Part shown: piece after piece, positions 48,740 through 60,992 of the stretch
Position numbering within the stretch: the first letter of the stretch is position 1
How the letters are laid out: each line of letters opens with the position of its first letter
NCBI GenBank assembly: GCA_034509425.1
Contig: JAVTVJ010011268.1
Location: forward strand, 1-64,000
Reading direction: 5' to 3'
Origin: Eopsaltria australis
Lineage: Eukaryota; Chordata; Aves; Passeriformes; Petroicidae
DNA: 64,000 nucleotides
Program-made: the position numbers and the translations under genes
The notes under the pieces: generated by a model
The model's database searches: none
Seen by the model: only the letters and a program-made list of their open reading frames with translations
What the model was told of the DNA's origin: nothing

Positions 48740-49650
48740 TAGCGCCACCTAGTGGCCGAGAGGTCTCAGTGCCTGCCGGGCTAGAGCCAGGCCGAGCAGG
48801 AGCTGCGCATGCGCCGCCTGCTGGGGGAGGAGTCGCCCGTCAGGCCACGGCCCTGGGGCGGGGCCGCGGACGCTATGCAAATGAGGCGGCCTTAGATGGG
48901 AAAAATGACCAAATATGGAAAAGATGGCTGAAAATGGAGGAAAATGCGTTTTTTAGGGGGGAAAAGGGGGATCTGGGGGCAGTTTGGGGGGATTTGGGGA
49001 AAATTGGGGCAGTTCTGGGTCAGTTTTGGGGACTTTTTGGGGCAGTTTTGGGTCATTTTGGGTCTTTTGGAGGGCTTGGGGAAACACTTGATGCAAATGA
49101 TGGAAATGCGATTAATTAACGCTGATGGACTCTGCTGTTCATGCAAATGAAGTTTATTGCAAGGGAATGAATAAGATTTAATTGAATCACGCCTGTATTT
49201 ATGCAAAAAAATGATGAATATTCACCGACTAGACGCAAATGAGGTTGGAGTGTGGATGTTGGTGTTAGGCCACGCCCCTTTTGATTCAAACAAGGCCCCG
49301 TGATCACTGGCTGTGGCCACGCCCTTTATGCTAATGAGGAACAAATATGGTCAGCCCAAAATCCCCATTAAATTCACCCCGAAATCCTGCTCAGATCCTT
49401 CTAAACCCACCAGGGACACCCAAAATCCCAAAAATTCACCCCAAAATCCACTTCAGATCTCCCTAAACCCCTCAGGGACACCCAAAATCCCCCAAATTCA
49501 CCCCAAAATCCACTTCAGGTGCCCCTAACCCCTCAGGGATCCCCAAAATCCACCAAATTCACCCCACAATCCCCCATTTTCTACCTGGGACCCCCATCAT
49601 CCCCTACATTTCCCCCCAAAGCCCTCAGATCGCCTCAAAACCCACTGCGT
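48740..49650 (+). repeat. Unit 54, 911 bp, 3 subrepeats
   Basis: Sites intact. Subrepeats closely match unit 51 (CCCACCAGGGACACCC). Confidence 0.95.
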
Positions 49651-51057
49651 TAGCGCCACCTCGTGGCCGGGAGGTCTCAGTGCCTGCCGGGCTAGAGCCA
49701 GGCCGAGCAGGAGCTGCGCATGCGCCGCCTGCTGGGGGAGGAGTCGCCCGTCAGGCCACGCCCCTGGGGGCGGGGCCGCGGCCGCTATGCAAATGAGGCG
49801 GCCTTAGATGGGAAAAATGAGCCAATATGGAAAAGATGGCTGAAAATGGAGGAAAATGCGGTTTTTAGGGGGGAAAAGGGGGATCTGGGGGCAGTTTGGG
49901 GGGATTTGGGGAAAATTGGGGCAGTTCTGGGTCATTTTGGGGACTTTTTGGGGAAGTTTTGGGTCATTTTGGGTCTTTTGGAGGTCTTGGGGAAACACTT
50001 GATGCAAATGATGGAAATGCGATTAATTAACGCTGATGGACTCTGTTTTTCATGCAAATGAAGTTTATTGCAAGGGAATGAATAAGATCTAATTGAATCA
50101 CGCCGGTATTTATGCAAAAAAATGATGAATATTCACCGACTATACGCAAATGAGGTTGGAGTGTGGATGTTGGTGTTAGACCACGCCCCTTTTGATTCAA
50201 ACAAGGCCCCGTGATCACTGGGTGTGGCCACGCCCTTTATGCTAATCAGGGACAAATATGGTCAGCCCAAAATCCCCATTAAATTCACCCCGAAATCCTG
50301 CTCAGATCCTTCTAAACCCCTCAGGGACCCCCAAAATCCCCCAAATTAACCCCAAAATCCTGCTCAGATCTCCCTAAACCCCTCAGAGACCCCCAAAATC
50401 CCAAAAATTCACCCCAAAATCCACTTCAGATCTCCCTAAACCCCTCAGGGACACCCAAAATCCCCCAAATTCACCCCAAAATCCACTTCAGGTGCCCCTA
50501 AACCCCTCAGGGATCCCCCAAATCCACCAAATTCACCCCACAATCCACTTCAGGCTGCCCAAAACCCCTCAGGATCCCCAAAATCCACCAAATTCACCCT
50601 AAAATCCTGCTCAGATCATTCTAAACCCATCAGGGACACCAAAAATCCCCCGAAATTCACCCCAAAATCCACTTCAGGTGCCCCTAAACCTCTCAGGGAC
50701 CCCCAAAATCCCCCAAATTCACCCCAAAATCAGCTTCAGGTGCCCCTAAACCCCTCAGGGATCCCCAAAATCCACCAAATTGACCCCAAAATCCACTTCA
50801 GGTGCCCCTAAACCCCTCAGGGATCCCCAAAATCCACCAAATTCACCCCAAAATCCTGCTCAGATGCCACGAAACCCATCAGGGACACCCAAAATCCCCC
50901 AAATTCACCCCAAAATCCACTTCAGGTGCCCCTAAACCCCTCAGGGATCCCAAAAATCCACCAAATTCACCCCACAATCCCCCATATTCTACCTGGGACC
51001 CCCATCATCCCCTACATTTCCCCCAAAGCCCTCAGATCGCCTCAAAACCCACTGCGT
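49651..51057 (+). repeat. Unit 55, 1407 bp, 11 subrepeats (expanded C block)
   Basis: Front half standard, but the C block at about 50270-50960 holds eleven 62-bp subrepeats. 911 plus 8 times 62 equals the observed length. CTCF-like core has one substitution (CCTCGTGG). Confidence 0.95.
50270..50960 (+). repeat. Expanded 62-bp minisatellite (11 copies)
   Basis: Eleven subrepeats ending CTGCTCAG, CACTTCAG or close variants. Their ends fall near 50306, 50367, 50431, 50493, 50555, 50615, 50680, 50741, 50803, 50864 and 50929. No other unit exceeds five. Confidence 0.9.
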
Positions 51058-51934
51058 TAGCGCCACCTAGTGGCCGGGAGGTCTCAGTGCCTGCCGGGCT
51101 AGAGCCAGGCCGAGCAGGAGCTGCGCATGCGCCGCCTGCTGGGGGAGGAGTCGCCCGTCAGGCTACGCCCCTGGGGCGGGGCCGCGGCCGCTATGCAAAT
51201 GAGGCGGCCTTAGATGGGAAAAATGACCAACTATAGAAAAGATGGCTGAAAATGGAGGAAAATGCGGTTTTTAGGGGGGAAAAGGGGGATCTGGGGGCAG
51301 TTTGGAGGGATTTGAGGAAGATTGGGGCAGTTCTGGGTCATTTTGGGGACTTCTTGGGGAAGTTTTGGGTCATTTTGGGTCTTTTGGAGGGCTTGGGGAA
51401 ACACGATGCAAATGATGGAAATGCGATTAATTAACGCTGATGGACTCTGCTTTTCATGCAAATGAAGTTTATTGCAAGGGAATGAATAAGATCTAATTGA
51501 ATCACGCCGGTATTTATGCAAAAAAATGATGAATATTCACCGATTTTACGCAAATGAGGTTGGAGTGTGGATGTTGGTGTTAGGCCACGCCCCTTTTGAT
51601 TCAAACAAGGCCCCGTGATAACTGGGTGTGGCCACGCCCTTTATGCTAATGAGGAACAAATATGGTCAGCCCAAAATCCCCCAAATTCACCCCGAAATCC
51701 TGCTCAGATCCTTCTAAACCCCTCAGGGACCCCCAAAATCCCCCAAATTTATCCCAAAATCCTGCTCAGATCCTTCTAAACCCTTCAGGGACCCCCAAAA
51801 TCCCCCAAATTCACCCCAAAATCCACTTCAGGTGCCCCTAAACCCCTCAGGGATCCCCAAAATCCACCAAATTCACCCCACAATCCCCTACATTTCCCCC
51901 CAAAGCCCTTAGATTGCCTCAAAACCCACTGCGT
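51058..51934 (+). repeat. Unit 56, 877 bp, 3 subrepeats
   Basis: 28-bp lead-in deletion near 51890 with linked CCCTTAGATTG. G block and junction variants match unit 49. Confidence 0.95.
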
Positions 51935-52918
51935 TAAACCACCTGATGGCCAGGAGGTCTCAGTGCCTGCCGGGCTAGAGCTCGAGCCGAGCAGGAGCTG
52001 CGCATGCATATACCTGCTGGGGAGGAAGTCGCCCGTCAGGCCACGGCCCTGAGGCGGGGGCCGCAGCCATATGCAAATAGGCCTTAGATGGGAAAAAGTA
52101 CCAAATATGGAAAAGATGGCTGAAAATGGAGGAAAATGCGGTTTTGGGGAAAAGGATCTAGGGGCAGTTTAGAAGGATTTAGCAGAAGGAAAAAGAGGAA
52201 GTAAGGAGCAGTTCTGGGTCATTTTAGGGACTTTTGGGGAAGTTTGGGTCATTTGCAGGTCTCTTTTGGAGGAGCTTGGGAAGCTTACTTGATGCAAATG
52301 ATGGAAATGCGATTAATTAACGCTGATGGACTCTGCTTTTCATTACAAATATGAAGTTTATTTGCAAAGGGAATGAATAAGATCTAATTGAATCACGCCT
52401 GTATTTATGCAAATAAATGATGAATATTCACCGACTATATGCAAATGAGGTTGGAGTGTGGATGTTGGTGTTAGGCCACGCCCCTTTTGATTCAAAGAAG
52501 GCCCCGTGATCACTGGGTGTAGCCACGCCCTTTATGCTAATGAGGGACAAATATGGTCAGCCCAAAATCCCCCAAATTCACCCCAAAATCCTGCTCAGAT
52601 CCTTCTAAACCCCTCAGGGACCCCCAAAATCCCCCAAATTCACCCCAAAATCCTGCTCAGATCCCTCTAAACCCTTCAGGGACCCCCAAAATCCCCCGAA
52701 ATTCACCCCAAAATCCACTTCAGATCTCCCTAAACCTCTCTGGGACCCCCAAAATCCCCCAAATTCACCCCCAAATCCACTTCAGGTGCCCCTAAACCCC
52801 TCAGATTTCCCCAAAATCCACCAAATTCACCCCACAATCCCCCATATTCTACCTGGAACCTCCATCATCCCCTACATTTCCCCCCAAAGCCTTCAGATCG
52901 CCTCAAAACCCACTGCGT
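51935..52918 (+). repeat. Unit 57, 984 bp, 4 subrepeats, degraded first half
   Basis: Anchor, NRF1 site, GC box and G block are eroded across 51930-52370, which includes an A/G-rich insertion near 52185. The C block is near-identical to that of unit 1. Confidence 0.88.
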
Positions 52919-53953
52919 TAGCGCCACCTAGTGGCCGGGAGGGCTCAGTGCCTGCCGGGCTAGAGCCAGGCCGAGCAGGAGCTGCGCATGCGCTGCCTGC
53001 TGGGGGAGGAGTCGCCCGTCAGGCCACGGCCCTGGGGGCGGGGCCGCGGCCGCTATGCAAATGAGGCGGCCTTAGATGGGAAAAATGACCAACTATAGAA
53101 AAGATGGCTGAAAATGGAGGAAAATGCGGTTTTTAGGGGGGACAAGGGGGATCTAGGGGCAGTTTGGGGGGATTTGGGGAAAATTGGGGCAGTTCTGGGT
53201 GATTTTGGGGACTTTTTGGGGAAGTTTTGGGTCATTTTGAGTCTTTTGGAGGGCTTGGGGAAACACTTGATGCAAATGATGGAAATGCGATTAATTAACG
53301 CTGATGGACTCTGCTTTTCATGCAAATGAAGTTTATTGCAAGGGAATGAATAAGATTTAATTGAATCACGCATGTATTTATGCAAAAAAATGATGAATAT
53401 TCACCGACTAGACGCAAATGAGGTTGGAGTGTGGATGTTGGTGTTAGGCCACGCCCCTTTTGATTCAAACAAGGCCCCGTGATCACTGCGTGTGGCCACG
53501 CCCTTTATGCTAATCAGGGACAAATATGGTCAGCCCAAAATCCCCATTAAATTCACCCCGAAATCCTGCTCAGATCCTTCTAAACCCACCAGGGACCCCC
53601 AAAATCCCCCAAATTCACCCCAAAATCCACTTCAGATCTCCCTAAACCCCTCAGGGACACCCAAAATCCCCCAAATTCACCCCGAAATCCTGCTCAGATC
53701 CTTCTAAACCCCTCAGGGACCCCCAAAATCCCCCAAATTCACCCCAAAATCCACTTCAGATCCCCCTAAACCCCTCAGGGACACCCAAAATCCCCCAAAT
53801 TCACCCCAAAATCCACTTCAGGTGCCCCTAAACCCCTCAGGGATCCCAAAATCCACCAAATTCACCCCACAATCCCCCATATTCTACCTGGGACCCCCAT
53901 CATCCCCTACATTTCCCCCCAAAGCCCTCAGATCGCCTCAAAACCCACTGCGT
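52919..53953 (+). repeat. Unit 58, 1035 bp, 5 subrepeats
   Basis: All sites intact. Opens its C block with the CCCACCAGGG variant of unit 0. Confidence 0.96.
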
Positions 53954-54835
53954 TAGCGCCACCTAGTGGCCGGGAGGTCTCAGTGCCTGCCGGGCTAGAG
54001 CCAGGCCGAGCAGGAGCTGCGCATGCGCCGCCTGCTGGGGGAGGAGTCGCCCGTCAGGCCACGGCCCTGGGGGCGGGGCCGCGGCCGCTATGCAAATGAG
54101 GCGGCCTTAGATGGGAAAAATGACCAAATATGGAAAAGATGGCTGAAAATGGAGGAAAATGCGGTTTTTAGGGGGGAAAAGGGGGATCTGGGGGCAGTTT
54201 GGGGGGATTTGGGGAAAATTGGGGCAGTTCTGGGTCATTTTGGGGACTTTTTGGGGAAGTTTTGGGTCATTTTGGGTCTTTTGGAGGGCTTGGGGAAACA
54301 CTTGATGCAAATGATGGAAATGCGATTAATTAACGCTGATGGACTCTGCTTTTCATGCAAATGAAGTTTATTGCAAGGGAATGAATAAGATCTAATTGAA
54401 TCACGCCTGTATTTATGCAAATAAATGATGAATATTCACCGACTAGACGCAAATGAGGTTGGAGTGTGGATGTTGGTGTTAGGCCACGCCCCTTTTGATT
54501 CAAAGAAGGCCCCGTGATCACTGGCTGTGGCCACGCCCTTTATGCTAATGAGGAACAAATAAGGTCAGCCCAAAATCCCCATTAAATTCACCCCGAAATC
54601 CTGCTCAGATCCTTCTAAACCCCTTAGGAACCCCCAAAATCCACCAAATTCACCCCAAAATCCTGCTCAGATGCCACGAAACCCATCAGGGACACCCAAA
54701 ATCCCCCAAATTCACCACAAAATCCACTTCAGGTGACCCTAAACCCCTCAGGGATCCCCAAAATCCACCAAATTCACCCCACAATCCCCTACATTTCCCC
54801 CCAAAGCCCTTAGATTGCCTCAAAACCCACTGCGT
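53954..54835 (+). repeat. Unit 59, 882 bp, 3 subrepeats
   Basis: Module intact. 28-bp lead-in deletion near 54785, with CCCTTAGATTG as in unit 56. Confidence 0.96.
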
Positions 54836-55833
54836 TAGCGCCACCTAGTGGCCGGGAGGTCTCGGTGCCTGCCGGGCTAGAGCCAGGCCGAGCAGGAGCT
54901 GCGCATGCGCCGCCTGCTGGGGGAGGAGTCGCCCGTCAGGCCACGCCCCTGGGGGCGGGGCCGCGGCCGCTATGCAAATGAGGCGGCCTTAGATGGGAAA
55001 AATGAGCAAATAGGGAAAAGATGGCTGAAAATGGAGGAAAATGCCGTTTTTAGGGGGGAAAAGGGGGATCTGGGGGCAGTTTGGGGGGATTTGGGGAAAA
55101 TTGGGGCAGTTCTGAGTCATTTTGGGTCTTTTGGAGGGCTTGGGGAAACACTTGATGCAAATGATGGAAATGCGATTAATTAACGCTGATGGACTCTACT
55201 TTTCATGCAAATGAAGTTTATTGCAAGGAAATTAATAAGATTTAATTGAATCATGCCTGTATTTATGCAAATAAATGATGAATATTCACCGACTATACGC
55301 AAATGAGGTTGGAGTGTGGATGTTGGTGTTAGGCCACGCCCCTTTTGATTCAAACAAGGCCCCGTGATCACTGGGTGTGGCCACGCCCTTTATGCTAATC
55401 AGGGACAAATATGGTCAGCCCCAAACCCCCCCAATTCATCCCAAAATCCTACTCAGATCCTTCTAAACCCCTCAGGGACCCCAAAAATCCCCCAAATTCA
55501 CCCCAAATCCTGCTCAAGATCCTTCAAACCCCTCCGGGACACCCCATCCCCAAATTCACCCCCAAAATCCCGGCTCAGATCCTCAGAGAGCCCCTCAGGG
55601 ACACCCATCCCAGAAATTCACCCCAAAAATCACTTCAGGTGCCCCTAAACCCGCTCAGGGACACCCAAAATCCCCCAAATTCACCCCAAAATCCACTGCA
55701 GGTGCCCCTAAACCCCTCAGGGATCCCCAAAATCCACCAAATTCACCCCACAATCCCCCATATTCTACCTGGGACCCCCATCATCCCCTACATTCCCCCC
55801 AAAGCCCTCAGATCGCCTCAAAACCCACTGCGT
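54836..55833 (+). repeat. Unit 60, 998 bp, 5 subrepeats
   Basis: Short G block near 55110. C block irregular at 55500-55640. Confidence 0.95.
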
Positions 55834-56681
55834 TAGCGCCACCTAGTGGCCGGGAGGTCTCAGTGCCTGCCGGGCTAGAGCCAGGCCGAGCAGGAGCTGC
55901 GCATGCGCCGCCTGCTGGGGGAGGAGTCGCCCGTCAAGCCACGCCCCTGGGGGCGGGGCCGCGGCCGCTATGCAAATGAGGCGGCCTTAGAGGGGAAAAA
56001 TGACCAAATATGGAAAAGATGGCTGAAAATGGAGGAAAATGCGGTTTTTAGGGGGGAAAAGGGGGATCTGGGGGCAGTTTGGGGGGATTTGGGGAAAATT
56101 GGGGCAGTTCTGGGTCATTTTGGGGCCTTTTTGGGGAAGTTTTAGGTCATTTTGGGTCTTTTGGAGGGCTTGGGGAAACACTTGATGCAAATGATGGAAA
56201 TGCGATTAAATAACGCTGATGGACTCTGCTTTTCATGCAAATGAAGTTTATTACAAGGGAATGAATAAGATTTAATTGAATCACGCCTGTATTTATGCAA
56301 AAAAAAGATGAATATTCACCGACTAGACGCAAATGATGTTGGAGTGTGGATGTCGGTGTTAGGCCACGCCCCTTTTGAGTCAAACAAGGCCCCGTGATCA
56401 CTGGGTGTGGCCACGCCCTTTATGCTAATCAGGGACAAATATGGTCAGCCCAAAACCTCCCAAATTCACCACAAAATCCTGCTCAGATCCTTCTAAACCA
56501 TTCAGAGACCCCCAAAATCCTCCAAATTCACCCCAAAATCCACTTCAGGTGCCCCTAAACCCCTCAGGGATCCCTAAAATCCACCAAATTCACCCCACAA
56601 TCCGCCATATTTTACCTGGGACCCCCATCATCCCCTACATTTCCCCCCAAAGCCCTCAGATCGCCTCAAAACCCACTGCGT
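55834..56681 (+). repeat. Unit 61, 848 bp, 2 subrepeats
   Basis: All sites intact. TTAAATAACG replaces TTAATTAACG. Confidence 0.96.
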
Positions 56682-57504
56682 TAGCGCCACCTAGTGGCCG
56701 GGAGGTCTCAGTGCCTGCCGGGCTAGAGCCAGGCCGAGCAGGAGCTGCGCATGCGCCGCCTGCTTGGGGAGGAGTCGCCCGTCAGGCCACGCCCCTGGGG
56801 GCGGGGCCGCGGCCGCTATGCAAATGAGGCGGCCTTAGATGGGAAAAATGAGCAAATATGGAGAAGATGGCTGAAAATGGAGGAAAATGCGGTTTTTAGG
56901 GGGGAAAAGGGGGATCTGGGGGCATTTTGGGGGGATTTGGGGAAAATTGGGGCAGTTCTGGGTCATTTTGGTCCTTTGGAGGGCTTGGGGAAACACTTTG
57001 TGATGCACAATGATGGAAATGGCTGATTAATTAACGCTGTGACTCTGAGTTCATGCAAATAAAGTCTTATGCAGGGAATGAAATAAGATTTAATTGAATC
57101 ACGCCTGTATTTGCCAAAAAATGATGAATATTCAAGCCGACTTATACGCGAAAACAATTGACGGTTGGAGTGCATGTTGCGTGTTAGGCCACGCCCTTTG
57201 ATTCAAACAAGGCCCCGTGATCACTGGCTGTGGCCACGCCCTTTATGCTAATGAGGGACAAATATGGTCAGCCCAAAATCCCCCAAATTCACCCCAAAAT
57301 CCTACTCAGATTCTTCTAAACCCCTCAGGGATGCCCAAAATCCCCCAAATTCACCCCAAAATCCACTTCAGGTGCCCCTAAACCCCTCAGGGATCCCCAA
57401 AATCCACCAAATTCACCCCACAATCCCCCATATTCTACCTGGGACCCGCATCATCCCCTACATTTCCCCCCAAAGCCCTCAGATCGCCTCAAAACCCACT
57501 GCGT
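56682..57504 (+). repeat. Unit 62, 823 bp, 2 subrepeats
   Basis: Short G block near 56970. Indel-rich at 56985-57195, covering octamers 2 to 5. Confidence 0.93.
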
Positions 57505-58367
57505 TAGCGCCACCTAGTGGCCGCTGAGGTCTCCAGGCCTGCCGCTAGAGCCCAGCCGATCAGGAAGCTGCGCATGCGCCGCCTGCCCTGGTGGGAGGAG
57601 TCGCCCGTCAGGCCACGGCCCGGGGGGCCGGGCCGCCGGACCGCTATGGCCAAATCGAGGCGGGCTTAGCATGGAAATGAGCCAACTATGGAAAAGATGC
57701 TGAAAATCGGAGGAAAATTTGCGGTTTTTAGGGGGGAAACGGGGGATCTGGGGCAGTTTGGATCAGGATTTGGGGAAAATTGGGGCAGTTCTGGTCATTT
57801 TGCGATTTTTTGGAGTTTCGGGTTCATTTTGTGTCTTTGTGGGGGCTTGGGGGGAAACACTTTGCATGCACAATTGATGGAAGCTACGATTGAATAGCAG
57901 CTGATGGACTCTGCTTTTCATGCAAATGAAGTTTATTGCAAGGGAATGAATAAGATCTAATTGAATCACTCCTGTATTTATGCAAAAAATGATGAATATT
58001 CACCGACTATACGCAAATGAGGTTGGAGTGTGGATGTTGGTGTTAGGCCACGCCCCTTTTGATTCAAACAAGACCCCGTGATCACTGGGTGTGGCCACGC
58101 CCTTTATGCTAATCAGGGACAAATATGGCCAGCCCAAAATCCCCATCAAATTCACCCCAAAATCCTGCTCAGATCCTTCTAAACCCCTCAGGGACCCCCA
58201 AAATCCCCCAATTTCACCCCAAAATCCACTTCAGGTGCCCCTAAACCTCTCAGGGATCCCCAAAATCCACCAAATTCACCCCACATTCCCCCATATTCTA
58301 CCTGGGACCCCCATCATCCCCTACATTTCCCCCCAAAGCCCTCAGATCGCCTCAAAACCCACTGCGT
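57505..58367 (+). repeat. Unit 63, 863 bp, 2 subrepeats, degraded first half
   Basis: CTCF core intact apart from an edge base and NRF1 palindrome intact. GC box, octamer 1 and G block are broken by many one-base insertions at 57520-57900. Confidence 0.9.
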
Positions 58368-59265
58368 TAGCGCCACCTAGTGGCCGGGAGGTCTCAGTGC
58401 CTGCCGGGCTAGAGCCAGGCCGAGCAGGAGCTGCGCATGCGCCGCCTGCTGGGGAGGAGTCGCTCGTCAGGCCACGCCCCTGGGGGCGGGGCCGCGGCCG
58501 CTATGCAAATGAGGCGGCCTTAGATGGGAAAAATGAACAAATATGGAAAAGATGGCTGAAAATGGAGGAAAATGCGGTTTTTAGGGGGGAAAAGGGGGAT
58601 CTGGGGGCAGTTTGGGGGGATTTGGGGAAAAGTGGGGCAGTTCTGGGTCATTTTGGGGACTTTTTGGGGAAGTTTTGGGTCATTTTGGGTCTTTTGGAGG
58701 GCTTGGGGAAACACTTGATGCAAATGATGGAAATGCGATTAATTAACGCTGATGGACTCTACTTTTCATGCAAATGAAGTTTATTGCAAGGGAATGAATA
58801 AGATTTAATTGAATCACGCCTGTATTTATGCAAATAATGATGAATATTCACCGACTAGACGCAAATGAGGTTGGAGTGTGGATGTTGGTGTTAGGCCACG
58901 CCCCTTTTGATTCAAACAAGGCCCCGTGATCACTGGCTGTGGCCACGCCCTTTATGCTAATCAGGGACAAATATGGTCAGCCCAAAACCTCCCAAATTCA
59001 TCCCAAAATCCTGCTCAGATCCTTCTAAACCCATCAGGGACCCTCAAAATCCCCCAAATTCACCCCAAAATCCACTTCAGATCTCCCTAAACTGCTCAGG
59101 GACACCCAAAATCCCCCAAAGTCACCCCAAAGTCCTTGGTGCCCCTAAACCCCTCAGGGATCCCCAAAATCCACAGGTCCTACTTCCACAATCCCATGTC
59201 TACCTGGGACTACCTCATCCCTACATTTCCCCAAAGCCCTCAGATCGCCTCCCAAACCCTTTCGT
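58368..59265 (+). repeat. Unit 64, ~898 bp, 3 subrepeats
   Basis: Module intact, with a one-base shortening of the CTGCTGGGG run. The end is indel-rich from about 59120. Confidence 0.93.
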
Positions 59266-60129
59266 TAAGCATCACCCTAGTGTGGGAGGAGTCTCAGTGC
59301 CTGGAGCTAGAGCCAAGCCGACAGGAGCTGCTTGTCCGCCGCCTGCTGGGAGGAGTCATGAAATCAGGCCACGCCCTGAGAATAGTGCAATATATAAATG
59401 AGCGACATAGATGGGAAAAATGAGCAAATATGGAGAAGATGGCTGAAAATGGAGGAAAATGCGGTTTTTAGGGGGGAAAAGGGGGATCTGGGGGCAGTTT
59501 GGGGCGATTTGGGGAAACTTGGGGCAGTTCTGGGTCATTTTGGGTCTTTTGGAGGGCTTGGGGAAACATGATGCAAATGATGGAAATGCGATTAATTAAC
59601 GCTGATGGACTCTGCTTTTCATGCAAATGAAGTTTATTGCAAGGGAATGAATAAGATCTAATTGAATCACGCCTGTATTTATGCAAAAAAATGATGAATA
59701 TACACCGACTATACGCAAATGAGGTTGGAGTGTGGATGTTGGTGTTAGGCCACGCCCCTTTTGATTCAAACAAGGCCCCGTGATCACTGGGTGTGGCCAC
59801 GCCCTTTATGCTAATCATGGACAAATATGGTCAGCCCAAAACCCCCCAAATTCACCCCAAAATCCTGCTCAGATCCTTCTAAACCCCTCAAGGACCCCCA
59901 AAATCCCCCAAATTCACCCCAAAATCCACTTCAGATCCCCTAAACCCCTCAGGGACACCCAAAATCCCCCAAATTCACCCCCAAAATCCACTTCAGGTGC
60001 CCCTAAACCCCTCAGGGATCCCCAAAATCCACCAAATTCACCCCACAATCCCCCATATTCTACCTGGGACCCCCATCATCCCCTACATTTCCCCCCAAAG
60101 CCCTCAGATCGCCTCAAAACCCACTGCCT
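59266..60129 (+). repeat. Unit 65, ~864 bp, 3 subrepeats, promoter-like module lost
   Basis: CTCF, NRF1 and GC box sequences are unrecognisable at 59266-59420. A TATATAAATG stretch stands where octamer 1 should be. YY1-like site retained. Short G block. Confidence 0.88.
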
Positions 60130-60992
60130 TAGCGCCACCTAGTGGCCGGGAGGTCTCAGTGCCTGCCGGGCTAGAGCCCGGCCGAGCAGGAGCTGCGCAT
60201 GCGCCGCCTGGCTGGGAGGAGATCGCCCGTCAGGCCACGCCCCTGGGGGCGGGGCCGCGGACGCTATGCAAATGAGGCGGGCCTTAGATGCTGGAAAAAT
60301 GAACCAACTTATGGAAAAAGATGAGCTTCGAAAATGGAGGAAAAATTGCGGTTTTTAGGGGGGAAACGGGGGCATCTGGCGGGCAGTTTGGGGGGATTTG
60401 GGCGCAAAAAGTGGGACAGTTCTGGGTCATTTTGGGGACTTTTTGGGGAAGTTTTGGTTCATTTTGGGTCTTTTGGAGGGCTTGGGGAAACACTTGATGC
60501 AAATGATGGAAATGCGATTAATTAACGCTGATGGACTCTGCTTTTCATGCAAATGAAGTTTATTGCAAGGGAATGAATAAGATCTAATTGAATCAGGCCT
60601 GTATTTATGCAAAAAAATGATGAATATTCACCGACTATACGCAAATGAGGTTGGAGTGTGGATGTTGGTGTTAGGCCACGCCCCTTTTGATTCAAACAAG
60701 GCCCCGTGATCACTGGGTGTGGCCACGCCCTTTATGCTAATCAGGGACAAATATGGTCAGCCCAAAACCCCCCAAATTCATCCCAAAATCCTGCTCAGAT
60801 CCTTCTAAACCCCTCAGGGACACCCAAAATTCCCCAAATTCACCCCAAAATCCACTTCATATCTCTGTAAACCGCTCAGGGACCCCAAAATCCACCAAAT
60901 TCACCCCACAATCCCCCATATTCTACCTGGGACCCCCATCATCCCCTACATTTCCCCCCAAAGCCCTCAGATCGCCTCAAAACCCACTGCGT
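60130..60992 (+). repeat. Unit 66, 863 bp, 2 subrepeats
   Basis: CTCF and NRF1-like sites intact. Irregular at 60220-60420, where the YY1-like site is broken. Confidence 0.93.

Noticed and set aside
58091..58777. Longest open frame seen, 228 codons, across units 63-64
   Set aside because: It runs through the C block, CTCF site, GC box and G block only because a one-base shortening joins two frames. Proline/serine-rich then glycine-rich translation mirrors the nucleotide repeats. No domain recognised.
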